64,000 nt of DNA from Rubrobacter calidifluminis (GCF_028617075.1 NZ_JAQKGV010000001.1:62001-126000); one strand, 5' to 3'; positions 17,324-25,809 are shown, counted from the stretch's first letter. The notes: generated from the sequence alone by a model not told the origin. Numbers and translations are program-made.

Positions 17324-18781
17324 TTGGAGGTAAAGGAGAGAGAGGCTTACCAGGCGGTCATCGGGCTCGAGTTCCACGCCCACATCGCCACCCGCACGAA
17401 GATGTTCTGCGGCTGTCGGGTCTCCTACGGGGACGAGCCGAACACCCACACCTGCCCGGTGTGCCTGGGGCACCCGGGGGCCCTTCCGGTGGCGAACGAG
17501 CGGGCGGTCGAGCTCGGGGTGATGGCGGGGCTCGCGATGGGGTGCGAGGTGGCCCCGCGGGCCGTCTTCGCCCGCAAGAACTACTTCTACCCGGACCTGC
17601 CCAAGGGGTATCAGATCTCTCAGTACGAGGAGCCGATCTGCACCGGCGGGCACATAGACGTGCAGACCTCCTCGGGCACCGTGCGGGTGCGCATTCGCCG
17701 GCTGCACCTGGAGGAGGACACCGCCAAGAACGTCCACGTCGGCACCAGCGGCAGGATGCACGGCTCCACGGCCTCGCTCATAGACTTCAACCGCAGCGGC
17801 ACCCCGCTGATGGAGATCGTCACCGAGCCCGACATCCCCTCGGCCGAGGCCGCGCGCGAGACCGCGCTGCGCCTGAGGGACATCCTGCGGGCCGTCGGCG
17901 CCTCCGAGGCGGACATGGAGAAGGGGCAGCTCCGCTGCGAGGCGAACGTCTCGATCCGCAACCCCGACGGCTCTCTCGGTACGCGCACCGAGCTGAAGAA
18001 CATAAACTCGTTCCGCTTCATGGAGCGGGCGATAGAGCGCGAGCTCCGGCGCCAGCGCGAGATCGTCGCCTCCGGCGGGACGGTACGCCAGACCACCATC
18101 CACTACGACCCCGAAGACGACGAGGTCTACGAGACCCGCAGCAAGGAGTACGCCGAGGACTACCGCTACTTCCCCGAGCCGGATCTGCTCCCGCTGCAGT
18201 TGAGCGAGGAATGGGTCGAGGGGTTGCGCGCCCGGCTGCCCGAGCTGCCCGAGGCGATGCGCGCCCGGTTCATCAAGCAGTACGGGCTCTCCGAAGAGGC
18301 CGCGGGCGTGCTCACCGTCGAGAGGGAGCTCGCCGCCTACTACGAGGAGGTCGCTGCGCAGGTCGACCCGAGGCAGGCGGCCAACTGGATCTCGGGTGAC
18401 CTGAGGGCGCTGCTGAACGAATCGGGGCTTTCGATCTCGGAGTGCAAAATCCTCCCCGGGCACATGGCCGAGCTGATCGGGCTCGTCCAGAGCGGTGATC
18501 TCTCGCGCTCGGCGGCCAAGGAGGTGCTCGAAAGGAGCTTCGAGACCGGCGAGCGACCACAGGAGATAGTCGAGCGCGAGGGGCTCGGAACCGTCGGCGG
18601 TGACGAGCTCTCCGGGATCGTCGAGCGGGTTATCTCCTCGAACCCCGAGGAAGCGCGGAGGGTGCGCGAGGGGGACAGGAAGGTCGTCGGGTTCCTGATC
18701 GGACAGGTCATGCGCGAGACCCGCGGCAACGCCGACGGTGGGAAGGTGCGCGAGATCCTGATGGAGAAGCTCGGATCCTGA
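17324..18781 (+). CDS. gatB: Asp-tRNA(Asn)/Glu-tRNA(Gln) amidotransferase subunit GatB
   Basis: tRNA-binding and kinase/transamidase subunit, 485 aa. The cradle domain starts AVIGLEFHAHIATRTKMFC. Zinc-type cysteines occur in FCGCRVSY and HTCPVCLGHPG. The signatures NYFYPDLPKGYQISQYE and DFNRSGTPLMEIVTEPD are typical. The C-terminal YqeY-like helical domain (about 335-485) contacts the tRNA. The TTG start has GAGGTG roughly 11 nt upstream. The ilvD-like gene follows after 8 nt. Confidence 0.93.
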   Translation: MEVKEREAYQAVIGLEFHAHIATRTKMFCGCRVSYGDEPNTHTCPVCLGHPGALPVANERAVELGVMAGLAMGCEVAPRAVFARKNYFYPDLPKGYQISQYEEPICTGGHIDVQTSSGTVRVRIRRLHLEEDTAKNVHVGTSGRMHGSTASLIDFNRSGTPLMEIVTEPDIPSAEAARETALRLRDILRAVGASEADMEKGQLRCEANVSIRNPDGSLGTRTELKNINSFRFMERAIERELRRQREIVASGGTVRQTTIHYDPEDDEVYETRSKEYAEDYRYFPEPDLLPLQLSEEWVEGLRARLPELPEAMRARFIKQYGLSEEAAGVLTVERELAAYYEEVAAQVDPRQAANWISGDLRALLNESGLSISECKILPGHMAELIGLVQSGDLSRSAAKEVLERSFETGERPQEIVEREGLGTVGGDELSGIVERVISSNPEEARRVREGDRKVVGFLIGQVMRETRGNADGGKVREILMEKLGS

Positions 18782-18789
18782 GCCCGAAG

Positions 18790-19998
18790 ATGCGCATCGG
18801 CGTGCCGGGCCCGGAGGATTCCGGGCTCTCCGAGGCGGTCGCGGAGGCCGGCGGGGAGCCCGTCCCCGTATCGCTGCCCTCATTCTCTCCCCGGGGAGGC
18901 GTCGCGCTCCGGCGCGAGTGGGTGGCAGACTCCGTGGAGGTCGCCTGCGAGGCGCTCCGGGTGGAGGCGCTCCTGCTGGAGGCAGCAAGGAGCGAAGATC
19001 TGGCGGGGCTTCTGCTCGCGGCGCTGCGCCTGGACGTCCCGGCCGTGCTCGCCTCGCCCCCCTCGACCCCGCTCTCGGCGGCGCTCGCCGCGCTCGGGTT
19101 CTGGACTTTCGGGGGCGAGCCGGTCGGGGCGTTGCTCTCGGACCCTCCGCGCTCGCGCGGGCTCGTCGACAGCTTCTCGCTCTCCAACGCACTGCACGCC
19201 GGGCTAGCCCTCGGGGGCGGGCCGGAGATGCTGGTGCACCTCGCCGCCTTCGCCAACGAGACAGACTCCTACGGCTTCTCCCAGATGGCGCGCGTGCTCG
19301 CCCCGGAGAGACCCGCCATCGCCGACACGAGGTCGAGCTGGTTCCGCGAGCACGGCCTCGGCGGGGTGCTCGCCCTGCTCGACGACATCCACGACGTGAG
19401 CACCCTGGGGGGCGACCTGAAGACGCTCCTGCCCGATCCTGCCCCGCACGCTCCGCCGGGGCGCACCTCACCGCGGATACTGTTCGTCTCCGCCCGCGGT
19501 TCGGGGACAGAGACCGTCGCGCTGGTGCCGAAGGAGAGGGACGAGGTGCTCGGCTGGTGCAGGACATTCACCTCCGAGGAGGCGGCGGCCGCGGCGGTGC
19601 GCGATGGGGAGCTCGAGGAGGGGGACATCCTGGTCGTGCAGGGGTGTGGACCGCACGGAGGGCCCGGTCTCCTGCGGCTGGACGAGCTTGGGCGGGCCAT
19701 AGAGGAGAGCGGTGAGGAGGTACCGGTCTTCACCGATGGGCTGCCGCCCGAGGGAGCCGGTCCACTCTGGTTCTCGCTCACCACGCCGGAGGCTTCCGAG
19801 GAGGGCATGATCGGCCATTTGCAGGACGGCGACTACATACGCTTCGACCTGCGCGAGGAGCGCATCCGCGTCGGGGTGAAGGCCCACGACCTCGAGCTGC
19901 GCACCAGCCCGGTCGAGTCCTGGATGACAGGCAGCGGTTACGCCGCGCGCTACTCCCGCTCGGCGCTCCCGCCGCTCGAAGGGGCAGGATTTGATTAG
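18790..19998 (+). CDS. Degenerate IlvD/Edd (dihydroxy-acid dehydratase family) protein lacking Fe-S cysteines
   Basis: At 402 aa it is shorter than the 550-600 aa of active dehydratases. Co-linear similarity is visible: RREWVADSVEVA (family SRE-IADSVE), LAGLLLAALRLDVPAVLA (family LPG-LMAA-RLNIPA), NALHAGLALGGGPEMLVHLAAFANE (family NA-ALGGSTN-LHL-AIA-E), GDILVVQGCGPHGGPGL, and DGDYIRFDLREERIRV. The Cys-bearing CDKT site reads ARSED. The GxCGGMYTANTM segment with two more ligands is deleted. The GRFSG serine loop reads GLPPEG. By family knowledge it should not bind the cluster or dehydrate. Tight packing between gatB (8 nt) and folP (8-nt overlap) indicates it is expressed. Function unknown. 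Confidence 0.75.
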   Translation: MRIGVPGPEDSGLSEAVAEAGGEPVPVSLPSFSPRGGVALRREWVADSVEVACEALRVEALLLEAARSEDLAGLLLAALRLDVPAVLASPPSTPLSAALAALGFWTFGGEPVGALLSDPPRSRGLVDSFSLSNALHAGLALGGGPEMLVHLAAFANETDSYGFSQMARVLAPERPAIADTRSSWFREHGLGGVLALLDDIHDVSTLGGDLKTLLPDPAPHAPPGRTSPRILFVSARGSGTETVALVPKERDEVLGWCRTFTSEEAAAAAVRDGELEEGDILVVQGCGPHGGPGLLRLDELGRAIEESGEEVPVFTDGLPPEGAGPLWFSLTTPEASEEGMIGHLQDGDYIRFDLREERIRVGVKAHDLELRTSPVESWMTGSGYAARYSRSALPPLEGAGFD

Positions 19999-20878
19999 CC
20001 GGCGGTTCCTGGAGGGGGGGGCCGGGGTGGACGGGAAGGTGGGGCCCGCACCCGGGGAGAGAGTGCACGGAGAGGCGGGGCGCGCGGCGATCATGGGCAT
20101 CCTCAACGCCACCCCGGATTCGTTCTACGACAGGGGCCGCTACTACGGGCTCGAGAAAGGGGTCGAGCGGGCGCGCCAGCTCGTCGCCGAAGGGGCGGAC
20201 ATCCTGGACATCGGCGGGGTTAAGGCCGCGGCGGGACCCCCGCTCCCGGTCGAGGAGGAGCTGCGGCGGGTCGTCCCGCTCGTCGAGCGGGTGCGCGAGA
20301 TCAGCCCGGTCCCCATCTCCATCGACACCTTCACGCCGGAGGTCGCGCGCGAGGCGCTCAAGCGCGGGGCGGACATCATCAACGACACCTCGGGGCTCGC
20401 CGACCCGCGCCTGGTGGAGGTGGTGGCGGAGGCCGGGGCGAGGGTCGTCATCATGCACCGGGCGAGCCCGCCGCGGGTCAAGATGCCGCTGCCGCGCTAC
20501 GGTGACGTGGTCCGGGAGGTCGTCGAGTTCCTGCGCGGCCGGATCGAGGTGGCGCTCGCCGGCGGCATCACCCGGGAGAACATCATCGTCGACCCCGGGC
20601 TGGACTTCGACAAGAGCGCCCACCACTCGCTCGAGCTCCTGCGCCGGTTGCCGGAGATAAAGGCGCTGGGATACCCGGTGCTCCTCGCCGTGAGCCGCAA
20701 GGACTTCATCGGGGAGGTGCTCGGGGTGCCGGTCGAGGAGCGGCTCGCGGGGACGGCCGCCGTGACCGCGCTCTCGGTCGCTGCGAGGGCCGACATCGTA
20801 CGGGTGCACGACGTGGGCTTCATGCGTCAGGTGGCGCGCATGGCCGAGGCGATAGTGGGAGCGGGGGGCGATCGGTGA
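19991..20878 (+). CDS. folP: Dihydropteroate synthase
   Basis: Condenses p-aminobenzoate with dihydropterin pyrophosphate in folate synthesis; TIM barrel. Motifs are IMGILNATPDSFYDRG (pterin pyrophosphate loop), ILDIGGVKAAAG in place of the usual GGESTRPG, PISIDTFTPEVA, DIINDTSGLADP and VSRKDFIGEVLG. The GGVKAAAG variant of loop 2 is unusual: the STRP residues that bind p-aminobenzoate in most enzymes are absent. TTG 19991 overlaps the upstream gene by 8 nt. GTG 20027 is another possible start, because the first 30 residues look non-conserved. Confidence 0.85.
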   Translation: MISRRFLEGGAGVDGKVGPAPGERVHGEAGRAAIMGILNATPDSFYDRGRYYGLEKGVERARQLVAEGADILDIGGVKAAAGPPLPVEEELRRVVPLVERVREISPVPISIDTFTPEVAREALKRGADIINDTSGLADPRLVEVVAEAGARVVIMHRASPPRVKMPLPRYGDVVREVVEFLRGRIEVALAGGITRENIIVDPGLDFDKSAHHSLELLRRLPEIKALGYPVLLAVSRKDFIGEVLGVPVEERLAGTAAVTALSVAARADIVRVHDVGFMRQVARMAEAIVGAGGDR

Positions 20879-21654
20879 GGGGGCCGGCCCTGCGGCTTTA
20901 CCCGGCGCCCGGCGGGGAGGTGGACCCCGGGAGCATCTACGCGGACCTCGATCTCCCCGCGGGAGACCCCTACCTGGTCTTCACGATGGTCAGCACCGTC
21001 GACGGCAAGGCCGCCCAGGGAGGGAGGGCCAACCCGATCGGGTCCGACCTGGACCATCTGCTCATGCGGCGTATCCGCTCGGCGGTGGACGCGGTGATGA
21101 GCGGAGCCGGGACGCTGCGTGCCGAGGGCGTGGACCTCGGCGTGCCGGAGGAGATGGCCCGGAAGAGGGTTTCCTCGGGGCTCCGCGAGCAGCCGCTGCA
21201 GGTGATCGTCACGGGCAGCGGCGAGCTGCCGCTCGAGCGCAGGATTTTTCGGGAGGCCGGAGACGACCTCCTCGTCATCGTCTCGGAGGCGACCCCTGAG
21301 GAGAAGGTCAGGGAGATCTCACGCCGGACGACCGTCCGCCGCGTGGCGGGGGATCCCGAGCCCGAGGTGCAGGAGGTGGTGGGGCTTCTCCGCCACGAGT
21401 TCGGTGTCCGGCGGCTCGCCGTCGAGGGGGGCCCGCGCCTCAACCACTCGCTCGTCGCGGCGGGGCTCGCCGACGAGCTCTTCCTCACTCTCGCGCCGAA
21501 GGTGATAGGGGGATCCTCGGTTCCCACCATCGTCGCGGGGGAGGAGTTGCCTGAGGATGAGGTCGCCCGCCTTCGGCTCCTCTCGGCCTACCTGCAGGGC
21601 AGCGAGCTCTACCTCCGCTACCGCTTCACGGGGCGAGAAGGAAACAGCTTGTAG
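20875..21654 (+). CDS. RibD C-terminal (DHFR-like) domain reductase
   Basis: Stand-alone reductase-fold protein of 259 aa without the deaminase domain of RibD. Motifs are FTMVSTVDGKAAQGG, RIRSAVDAVMSGAGTLRAEGVDL, VRRLAVEGGPRLNHSLVAAGLADELFLTLAPKV (broken: LAVEGGPRLNHSLV then LADELFLTLAPK) and GGSSVP. Such proteins reduce pyrimidine riboflavin precursors or, in some organisms, may act on dihydrofolate. The GTG start overlaps the folP stop by 4 nt. Coupling to folP and absence of riboflavin genes nearby make a folate role plausible, but this is inference. Confidence 0.8.
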   Translation: MRGPALRLYPAPGGEVDPGSIYADLDLPAGDPYLVFTMVSTVDGKAAQGGRANPIGSDLDHLLMRRIRSAVDAVMSGAGTLRAEGVDLGVPEEMARKRVSSGLREQPLQVIVTGSGELPLERRIFREAGDDLLVIVSEATPEEKVREISRRTTVRRVAGDPEPEVQEVVGLLRHEFGVRRLAVEGGPRLNHSLVAAGLADELFLTLAPKVIGGSSVPTIVAGEELPEDEVARLRLLSAYLQGSELYLRYRFTGREGNSL

Positions 21655-21695
21655 AGAGCCTGATCCATTATGTAGCTTTCGGAGGAGGTTGTGTC

Positions 21696-21701
21696 TAAAA
21701 T
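21696..21701 (+). promoter_or_regulatory. Possible -10 box before the aminotransferase-serA pair
   Basis: TAAAAT (5 of 6 consensus) 45 nt before the start codon, in the 91-nt gap after the reductase gene. The -35 region (near 21673, AGCTTT) is poor. Confidence 0.3.
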
Positions 21702-21745
21702 AGCCGTCGAGGAAGTCGCGGCAGAGAGAGGAGCCTTCGAAGACC

Positions 21746-22903
21746 ATGATGAGCAAGTACCGCCTGATGTCACCCGGTCCCACCCCGATCCCGCCGGAGG
21801 TCTCCGCGACGGGTGCGCTGCCGATCATCCACCACCGCACCCCGGAGTTCGGTGAGGTCTTCACCCGCGTCGGCGAGAACCTCAAGCGGGTGTTCATGAC
21901 CAGGAACGACATCTTCGTCTACGCCGCGAGCGGCACCGGGGCGTTCGAGGGGGCGCTGCAGAACCTGTTTTCTCCCGGCGACAAGGTTCTTGTCGTCAAC
22001 AACGGCAACTTCGGGGAGCGCTGGGCCAAGATGGGACGGGCCTTCGGTCTGGAGGTGACCGAGCTCGTCTACGAGTGGGGGCAGAAGGCGGACAACGCCG
22101 AGGTGGCCGACGCCCTCTCCGCGGACCCGGGGATAAAGGCCGCCGTCTGCGTCCTCTCCGAGACCTCGACCGGGACCGTCAACGACATCGAGGGCTTCGC
22201 GAAGGCCACCGAGAACGTCGTCACGATCGTCGACGCCGTCTCGGGGCTCGGGGCGTGCGAGCTCAGGACCGACGAGTGGGGCGTCGACGTGGTGGTGGCG
22301 GGCAGCCAGAAGGCGCTCATGACCCCGCCGGGGCTCGGGTTCGTGAGCGTCTCCGAGCGGGCGTGGCGGGCACACCAGGAGGCTGCGATGCCGCGCTTCT
22401 ACTTCGACTGGACCCAGGCGAAGAAGGCCTCCCAGAAGAACCCGCCGCAGACCCCCTGGACTCCCCCGGTGAGCCTGGTGATGCAGCTCGACGTGGCGCT
22501 CGGGCAGATCCTGGATGAGGGCCTCGAGAACGTCCTCGAACGTCACGTGCTGCTCGGCCGGGCGGCCCGCGCCGGCGTCAAGGGGATGGGGCTCAGGCTC
22601 TTCGGCCCCGACGAGGACATGAACACCGCGGTGACCGCCGCGTGGGTGCCGGATGAAATCGACGGCAAGCGCTTCGTCAACACCCTCTTCCAGGAGCACG
22701 GCGTGCAGGTCGCCGGGGGGCAGGGCAAGATGAGCGGCAAGATCTTCCGCATCGGGCACTGCGGCTACTTCGACGCCTACGACATCATCGCGACGATCGC
22801 CGCGGCCGAGCTCACGCTTGAGTCCCTCGGGTATCCCGTCGAGCTCGGGAAGGGCGTCGCGGCGGCCCAGCGGGTGTTCTCGAAGAGCGGGGTGGCCGCT
22901 TGA
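21746..22903 (+). CDS. Class V PLP aminotransferase (serine-pyruvate/alanine-glyoxylate type), probable SerC role
   Basis: A 385-aa aminotransferase. The N-terminus MSPGPTPIPPEV and FVYAASGTGAFEGALQNLF are typical of small-subunit class V enzymes. The PLP-binding Asp is in TIVDAVSGLGACEL and the Schiff-base Lys in VVVAGSQKALMTPPGL. Because serA overlaps its stop by 4 nt, it probably transaminates 3-phosphohydroxypyruvate in serine synthesis. Archaea and some other lineages use such enzymes in place of classical SerC. Sequence alone does not exclude alanine-glyoxylate or serine-pyruvate activity. Two tandem ATGs (21746, 21749) are possible starts. Confidence 0.85.
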   Translation: MMSKYRLMSPGPTPIPPEVSATGALPIIHHRTPEFGEVFTRVGENLKRVFMTRNDIFVYAASGTGAFEGALQNLFSPGDKVLVVNNGNFGERWAKMGRAFGLEVTELVYEWGQKADNAEVADALSADPGIKAAVCVLSETSTGTVNDIEGFAKATENVVTIVDAVSGLGACELRTDEWGVDVVVAGSQKALMTPPGLGFVSVSERAWRAHQEAAMPRFYFDWTQAKKASQKNPPQTPWTPPVSLVMQLDVALGQILDEGLENVLERHVLLGRAARAGVKGMGLRLFGPDEDMNTAVTAAWVPDEIDGKRFVNTLFQEHGVQVAGGQGKMSGKIFRIGHCGYFDAYDIIATIAAAELTLESLGYPVELGKGVAAAQRVFSKSGVAA

Positions 22904-24480
22904 GGGTACTGGTAACCGAGAAGATCTCCGAGAGCGGCGTCGAGCTCCTGAAGCGGGAGTTCGACGTCGACGTGGCGCTCGGGCTCTCCCCGCAGGAGCT
23001 CTTGGAGAAGATAGGCGGCTACGACGGCCTCATCGTGCGCAGCGCGACGAAGGTTACGGCGGAGGTCATCGAGGCCGCGGGGAACCTCAAGGCGATAGGG
23101 CGCGCCGGGATCGGGGTGGACAACATAGACGTCGAGGCCGCGACCAAGCGCGGCATCCTGGTGGCCAACGCCCCGGAGAGCAATACCGTCGCCGCCGCCG
23201 AGCACACTTTAGGGATGATGCTCGCGGTCGCCCGGCGCATCCCGGCCGCCGACGCCTCGCTGAGGCGGGGGGAGTGGAACCGGGGGGCGTTCAAGGGGGT
23301 CGAGGTCGCCAGGAAGACGCTCGGGCTCATCGGGCTCGGGCACGTCGGTTCGATCGTCGCGCGCGGCGCTTTGGGGATGGGGATGGAGGTCCTCGCCTAC
23401 GACCCCTACGTCTCCGGGGAGAGGATGCGGGACATGGGCGTCGGGCGGGCGGAGAGCGTGGAGGAGGTGCTCGAGAAGGCGGACTTCGTCTCGCTGCACG
23501 TCCCCCGTACACCGCAGACGACCGGCATGATAGACGCGGAGGCGCTCGGTCGGATGAAGAGGAGTGCCTACCTGATAAACGTCGCCCGCGGCGGGATCGT
23601 GGACGAGCAGGCACTCTATCAGGCCCTCAAGGAGGGGAAGATAGCCGGGGCCGCGCTCGACGTGTTCACCGAGGAGCCGCCCGCGGGGTCTCCTCTTCTC
23701 GAGCTGCCGAACACGGTGCTCACCCCACACCTGGGGGCGAGCACCGCCGAGGCGCAGGACCGGGCCGGCCTCACCGCCGCCGAGCAGGTGGCGGCGGCGC
23801 TCAGGGGGGAGGTCCCGGTGCACGCGATCAACGCGCCGGTGCCCTCCGGCGAGGGTGCAGAGTTCGTCTCCCAGTTCTCCGGGCTGTGCGAGACGCTCGG
23901 GAGGCTCCTGTATCAGCTCACCGACCATCCGGGCAACCTGCTCAGGATCGAGTACCACGGCGAGGTCGCCCGCTACGACACCCGGCTTCTGGACGTCTCG
24001 GCGCAGAAGGGGCTCCTGGAGCCGATGGTCCACGAGCCGCTGAACTTCGTGAACACCCCGATCATCGCCCGCGAGAAGGGGTTCAAGGTGGAGACCTCGC
24101 GATCGCCGGAGAGCGCGGACTACACGAGCCTGGTGGTGCTCCGGCTCTCGAACGAGAGGGAGAGCGTGGTGAGCGGGACGCTAGTCGGCCCGCGCATGCG
24201 TCCGCGCCTGGTCGGAGTTTTGGGCTTAGACGTGGACATAGAGCCCGAGCGGTACATGCTCTTCATCCGCAACGAGGACGTGCCCGGCATGATCGGCAAG
24301 GTCGGGACCGCCCTCGGCGGCCACGGCATCAACATCGGCAACATGGCCGTCGGGCGCGGGGAGCCGGGCTCGCGGGCGGTCATGGCGGTGACCGTGGACG
24401 ACCCGGTGCCTCAGGAGGTGATAGAGGATCTGCTCAAGATCCCGGGTTTCAAGGAGGCCCGTCCGGTGACGCTCTGGTGA
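22900..24480 (+). CDS. serA: D-3-phosphoglycerate dehydrogenase
   Basis: First enzyme of phosphorylated serine synthesis, NAD-linked, 526 aa (long, type I form). The Rossmann motif is GLIGLGHVGSIVARGALGMG with a downstream acidic region. The catalytic Arg is in VNVARGGIVDEQAL, and Glu/His lie in the FTEEPP and LTPHLGASTAEAQ segments. The intervening ASB domain spans about 320-450. The C-terminal ACT domain (about 453-526) reads MLFIRNEDVPGMIGKVG and NIGNMAVGR and allows serine feedback. The TTG start overlaps the aminotransferase stop (TTGA). Confidence 0.95.
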   Translation: MRVLVTEKISESGVELLKREFDVDVALGLSPQELLEKIGGYDGLIVRSATKVTAEVIEAAGNLKAIGRAGIGVDNIDVEAATKRGILVANAPESNTVAAAEHTLGMMLAVARRIPAADASLRRGEWNRGAFKGVEVARKTLGLIGLGHVGSIVARGALGMGMEVLAYDPYVSGERMRDMGVGRAESVEEVLEKADFVSLHVPRTPQTTGMIDAEALGRMKRSAYLINVARGGIVDEQALYQALKEGKIAGAALDVFTEEPPAGSPLLELPNTVLTPHLGASTAEAQDRAGLTAAEQVAAALRGEVPVHAINAPVPSGEGAEFVSQFSGLCETLGRLLYQLTDHPGNLLRIEYHGEVARYDTRLLDVSAQKGLLEPMVHEPLNFVNTPIIAREKGFKVETSRSPESADYTSLVVLRLSNERESVVSGTLVGPRMRPRLVGVLGLDVDIEPERYMLFIRNEDVPGMIGKVGTALGGHGINIGNMAVGRGEPGSRAVMAVTVDDPVPQEVIEDLLKIPGFKEARPVTLW

Positions 24481-24487
24481 GGTTTTC

Positions 24488-24703
24488 ATGTCTGAGGTCG
24501 TAGAGGAGATACTGAAGCGCTACAGGCCCTCAGCCCCCACCTACCGCCCCGGGGAGAAGGCTCCTTTCTCGGGCACCTTCGTCTGCGATCGGGGCACGAT
24601 GCGGCCCCCGGTCTACGTGCAGCTCTCCCGCGGGGAGGAGTTCCCGGAGGCGGAGGGTATGGGGCACCACACGCTCTGGCGCTCGACGAACATCCAGGCC
24701 TGA
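24488..24703 (+). CDS. Small conserved-looking protein downstream of serA
   Basis: A 71-aa cytosolic protein beginning MSEVVEEILKRYRPSAPTYR. The central PGEKAPFSGTFVC and the later VQLSRGEEFPEAEG resemble, by eye, the short YjzC-like pattern (P-G-x-K-A-P-x-S-G and G-x-x-F-P). It lacks clear catalytic motifs and contains one Cys. ATG 24488 lies 7 nt after serA with GAGG upstream, so it is in the serine operon. Function unknown. Confidence 0.65.
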   Translation: MSEVVEEILKRYRPSAPTYRPGEKAPFSGTFVCDRGTMRPPVYVQLSRGEEFPEAEGMGHHTLWRSTNIQA

Positions 24704-24713
24704 TGGGTGGGCT

Positions 24714-25217
24714 CTAGCCCCTGCGCCCGATTATATAGAGGGCGAGGCTGACGAGCAGGATGGCCCCGGCCAAGTAGAGCAGTTCGAGGGCGCTGGCGTA
24801 GCTGAGGTTCACGGCCTGCTTGAAGAACTCAACCGCGAGTATGACGACGAGGAGTTTTGCTACCTTCTGCTTGAGGTCTTCGAGGCTCTCGATCTTCAAC
24901 AGGCGGGGGGCAACCTCCGAACGCTCGGCAGCCTCTATCTTCCCCACGAACAGCTCGTAGAGTCCGAAGGCCGCAACGATGAGCACGGAAGCCACAAGGA
25001 AGGCGTCGAGCGCCCCCACGATTCCGGCCAGGGCCTTGCCGCGGACGGCAGAGCGGGCTGTAGAGAGCTGGTGCCAGCTTCCGTAGAGGTCCACGAGCCC
25101 CATGTATATCGCGCAGAGGGCCATCGCGACGCACGCCACCACCGGGACGATGATCATGAGCCGTGCCGCCCACAGCAGACGCTCGAAGAGATGGCCAGAA
25201 GAGCCACGTCGCTTCAT
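24714..25217 (-). CDS. UPF0114 (YqhA) family membrane protein
   Basis: A 167-aa protein with about four hydrophobic helices (near residues 12-42, 65-90, 115-135, 140-162). The family pattern FGLYELFVGKIEAAE and LLKIESLEDLKQKVAKLLVVI is clear. Function of the family is unknown. ATG 25217 has no SD; the -10-like TATAGT (complement of 25224-25229) lies 6 nt upstream, suggesting a leaderless transcript. It converges with the small serA-linked gene, 10 nt away. Confidence 0.85.
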   Translation of the reverse strand: MKRRGSSGHLFERLLWAARLMIIVPVVACVAMALCAIYMGLVDLYGSWHQLSTARSAVRGKALAGIVGALDAFLVASVLIVAAFGLYELFVGKIEAAERSEVAPRLLKIESLEDLKQKVAKLLVVILAVEFFKQAVNLSYASALELLYLAGAILLVSLALYIIGRRG

Positions 25218-25223
25218 GAACCA

Positions 25224-25243
25224 ACTATAGCTTAGCGTATAAT
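25224..25243. promoter_or_regulatory. Divergent -10 boxes between the UPF0114 gene and the next gene
   Basis: Leftward TATAGT (complement of 25224-25229) lies 6 nt before the UPF0114 ATG. Rightward perfect TATAAT (25238-25243) lies 34 nt before ATG 25278. Both -35 regions are weak. Confidence 0.45.
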
Positions 25244-25277
25244 GGCCCGCCGGGCATGCTCGAACGTGGAGGTGTAG

Positions 25278-25769
25278 ATGATCTTCTTGCGAGCCGTGCC
25301 AGAGGGCTGGTCTTTCCGCAGGTTCGAGGTCCGCGGCGGGGACGGTGCGGTCGTGGGGAGCGTCGATCTCTCGAACTGGCGCGAGAGCGCGGAGATCGAG
25401 GTGGGTGGCGGGCGCTACCGGGCCGTCCACGGGGCACTCCGAAAGGATTTCGTGCTCTCGCGCGAGGATGGCGGAGTCGTCCTCGCGGTTGAGAAACCTT
25501 CGGCCTTCAGGGACCGCTTCTACTTCGAGCACGACGGTCACTACGAGTTGAGGAAGGAATCGGCCTGGGGGCGCGCCTTCGAGCTCCGGCGCGACGGGAC
25601 CGGCGCGGTCGGCAGCCTGAGACCCGAGGGGATGTTCAGGCGTTCGTGGACGGCGGAACTGCCCGACGACCTGTCGCCAGAGGTCTGTGTGTTCCTGATC
25701 TGGCTGGCCATCTTGCTGGACAGGCGGGCCGCAGCGGGGGGAGCGGCCGCGGTATCCGCAGGGTTTTAG
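25278..25769 (+). CDS. Hypothetical protein, possible LURP/scramblase-like beta fold
   Basis: A 163-aa protein with short alternating strands rich in R, G, E and aromatic residues. VPEGWSFRRFEVRGGDGAV, FYFEHDGHYELRKESAW and RRDGTGAVGSL resemble repeats of the tubby/LURP-one-like fold, only as a pattern. A hydrophobic helix near the C-terminus (VCVFLIWLAILLD) may anchor it to the membrane. ATG 25278 has GGAGG 5 nt upstream. A perfect TATAAT lies 34 nt upstream of the start. No partner is suggested by context. Confidence 0.6.
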   Translation: MIFLRAVPEGWSFRRFEVRGGDGAVVGSVDLSNWRESAEIEVGGGRYRAVHGALRKDFVLSREDGGVVLAVEKPSAFRDRFYFEHDGHYELRKESAWGRAFELRRDGTGAVGSLRPEGMFRRSWTAELPDDLSPEVCVFLIWLAILLDRRAAAGGAAAVSAGF

Positions 25770-25809
25770 CACCTCTTCCACGTGGCAGGAGTGCTCGGGG
25801 GATTCCCGG

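Noticed and set aside
16136-19567. 1143-codon open frame on the minus strand
   Set aside because: It is antisense to gatA, gatB and the IlvD-like gene; its translation is Pro/Arg/Gly-rich without domains. GC-rich third positions create such frames.
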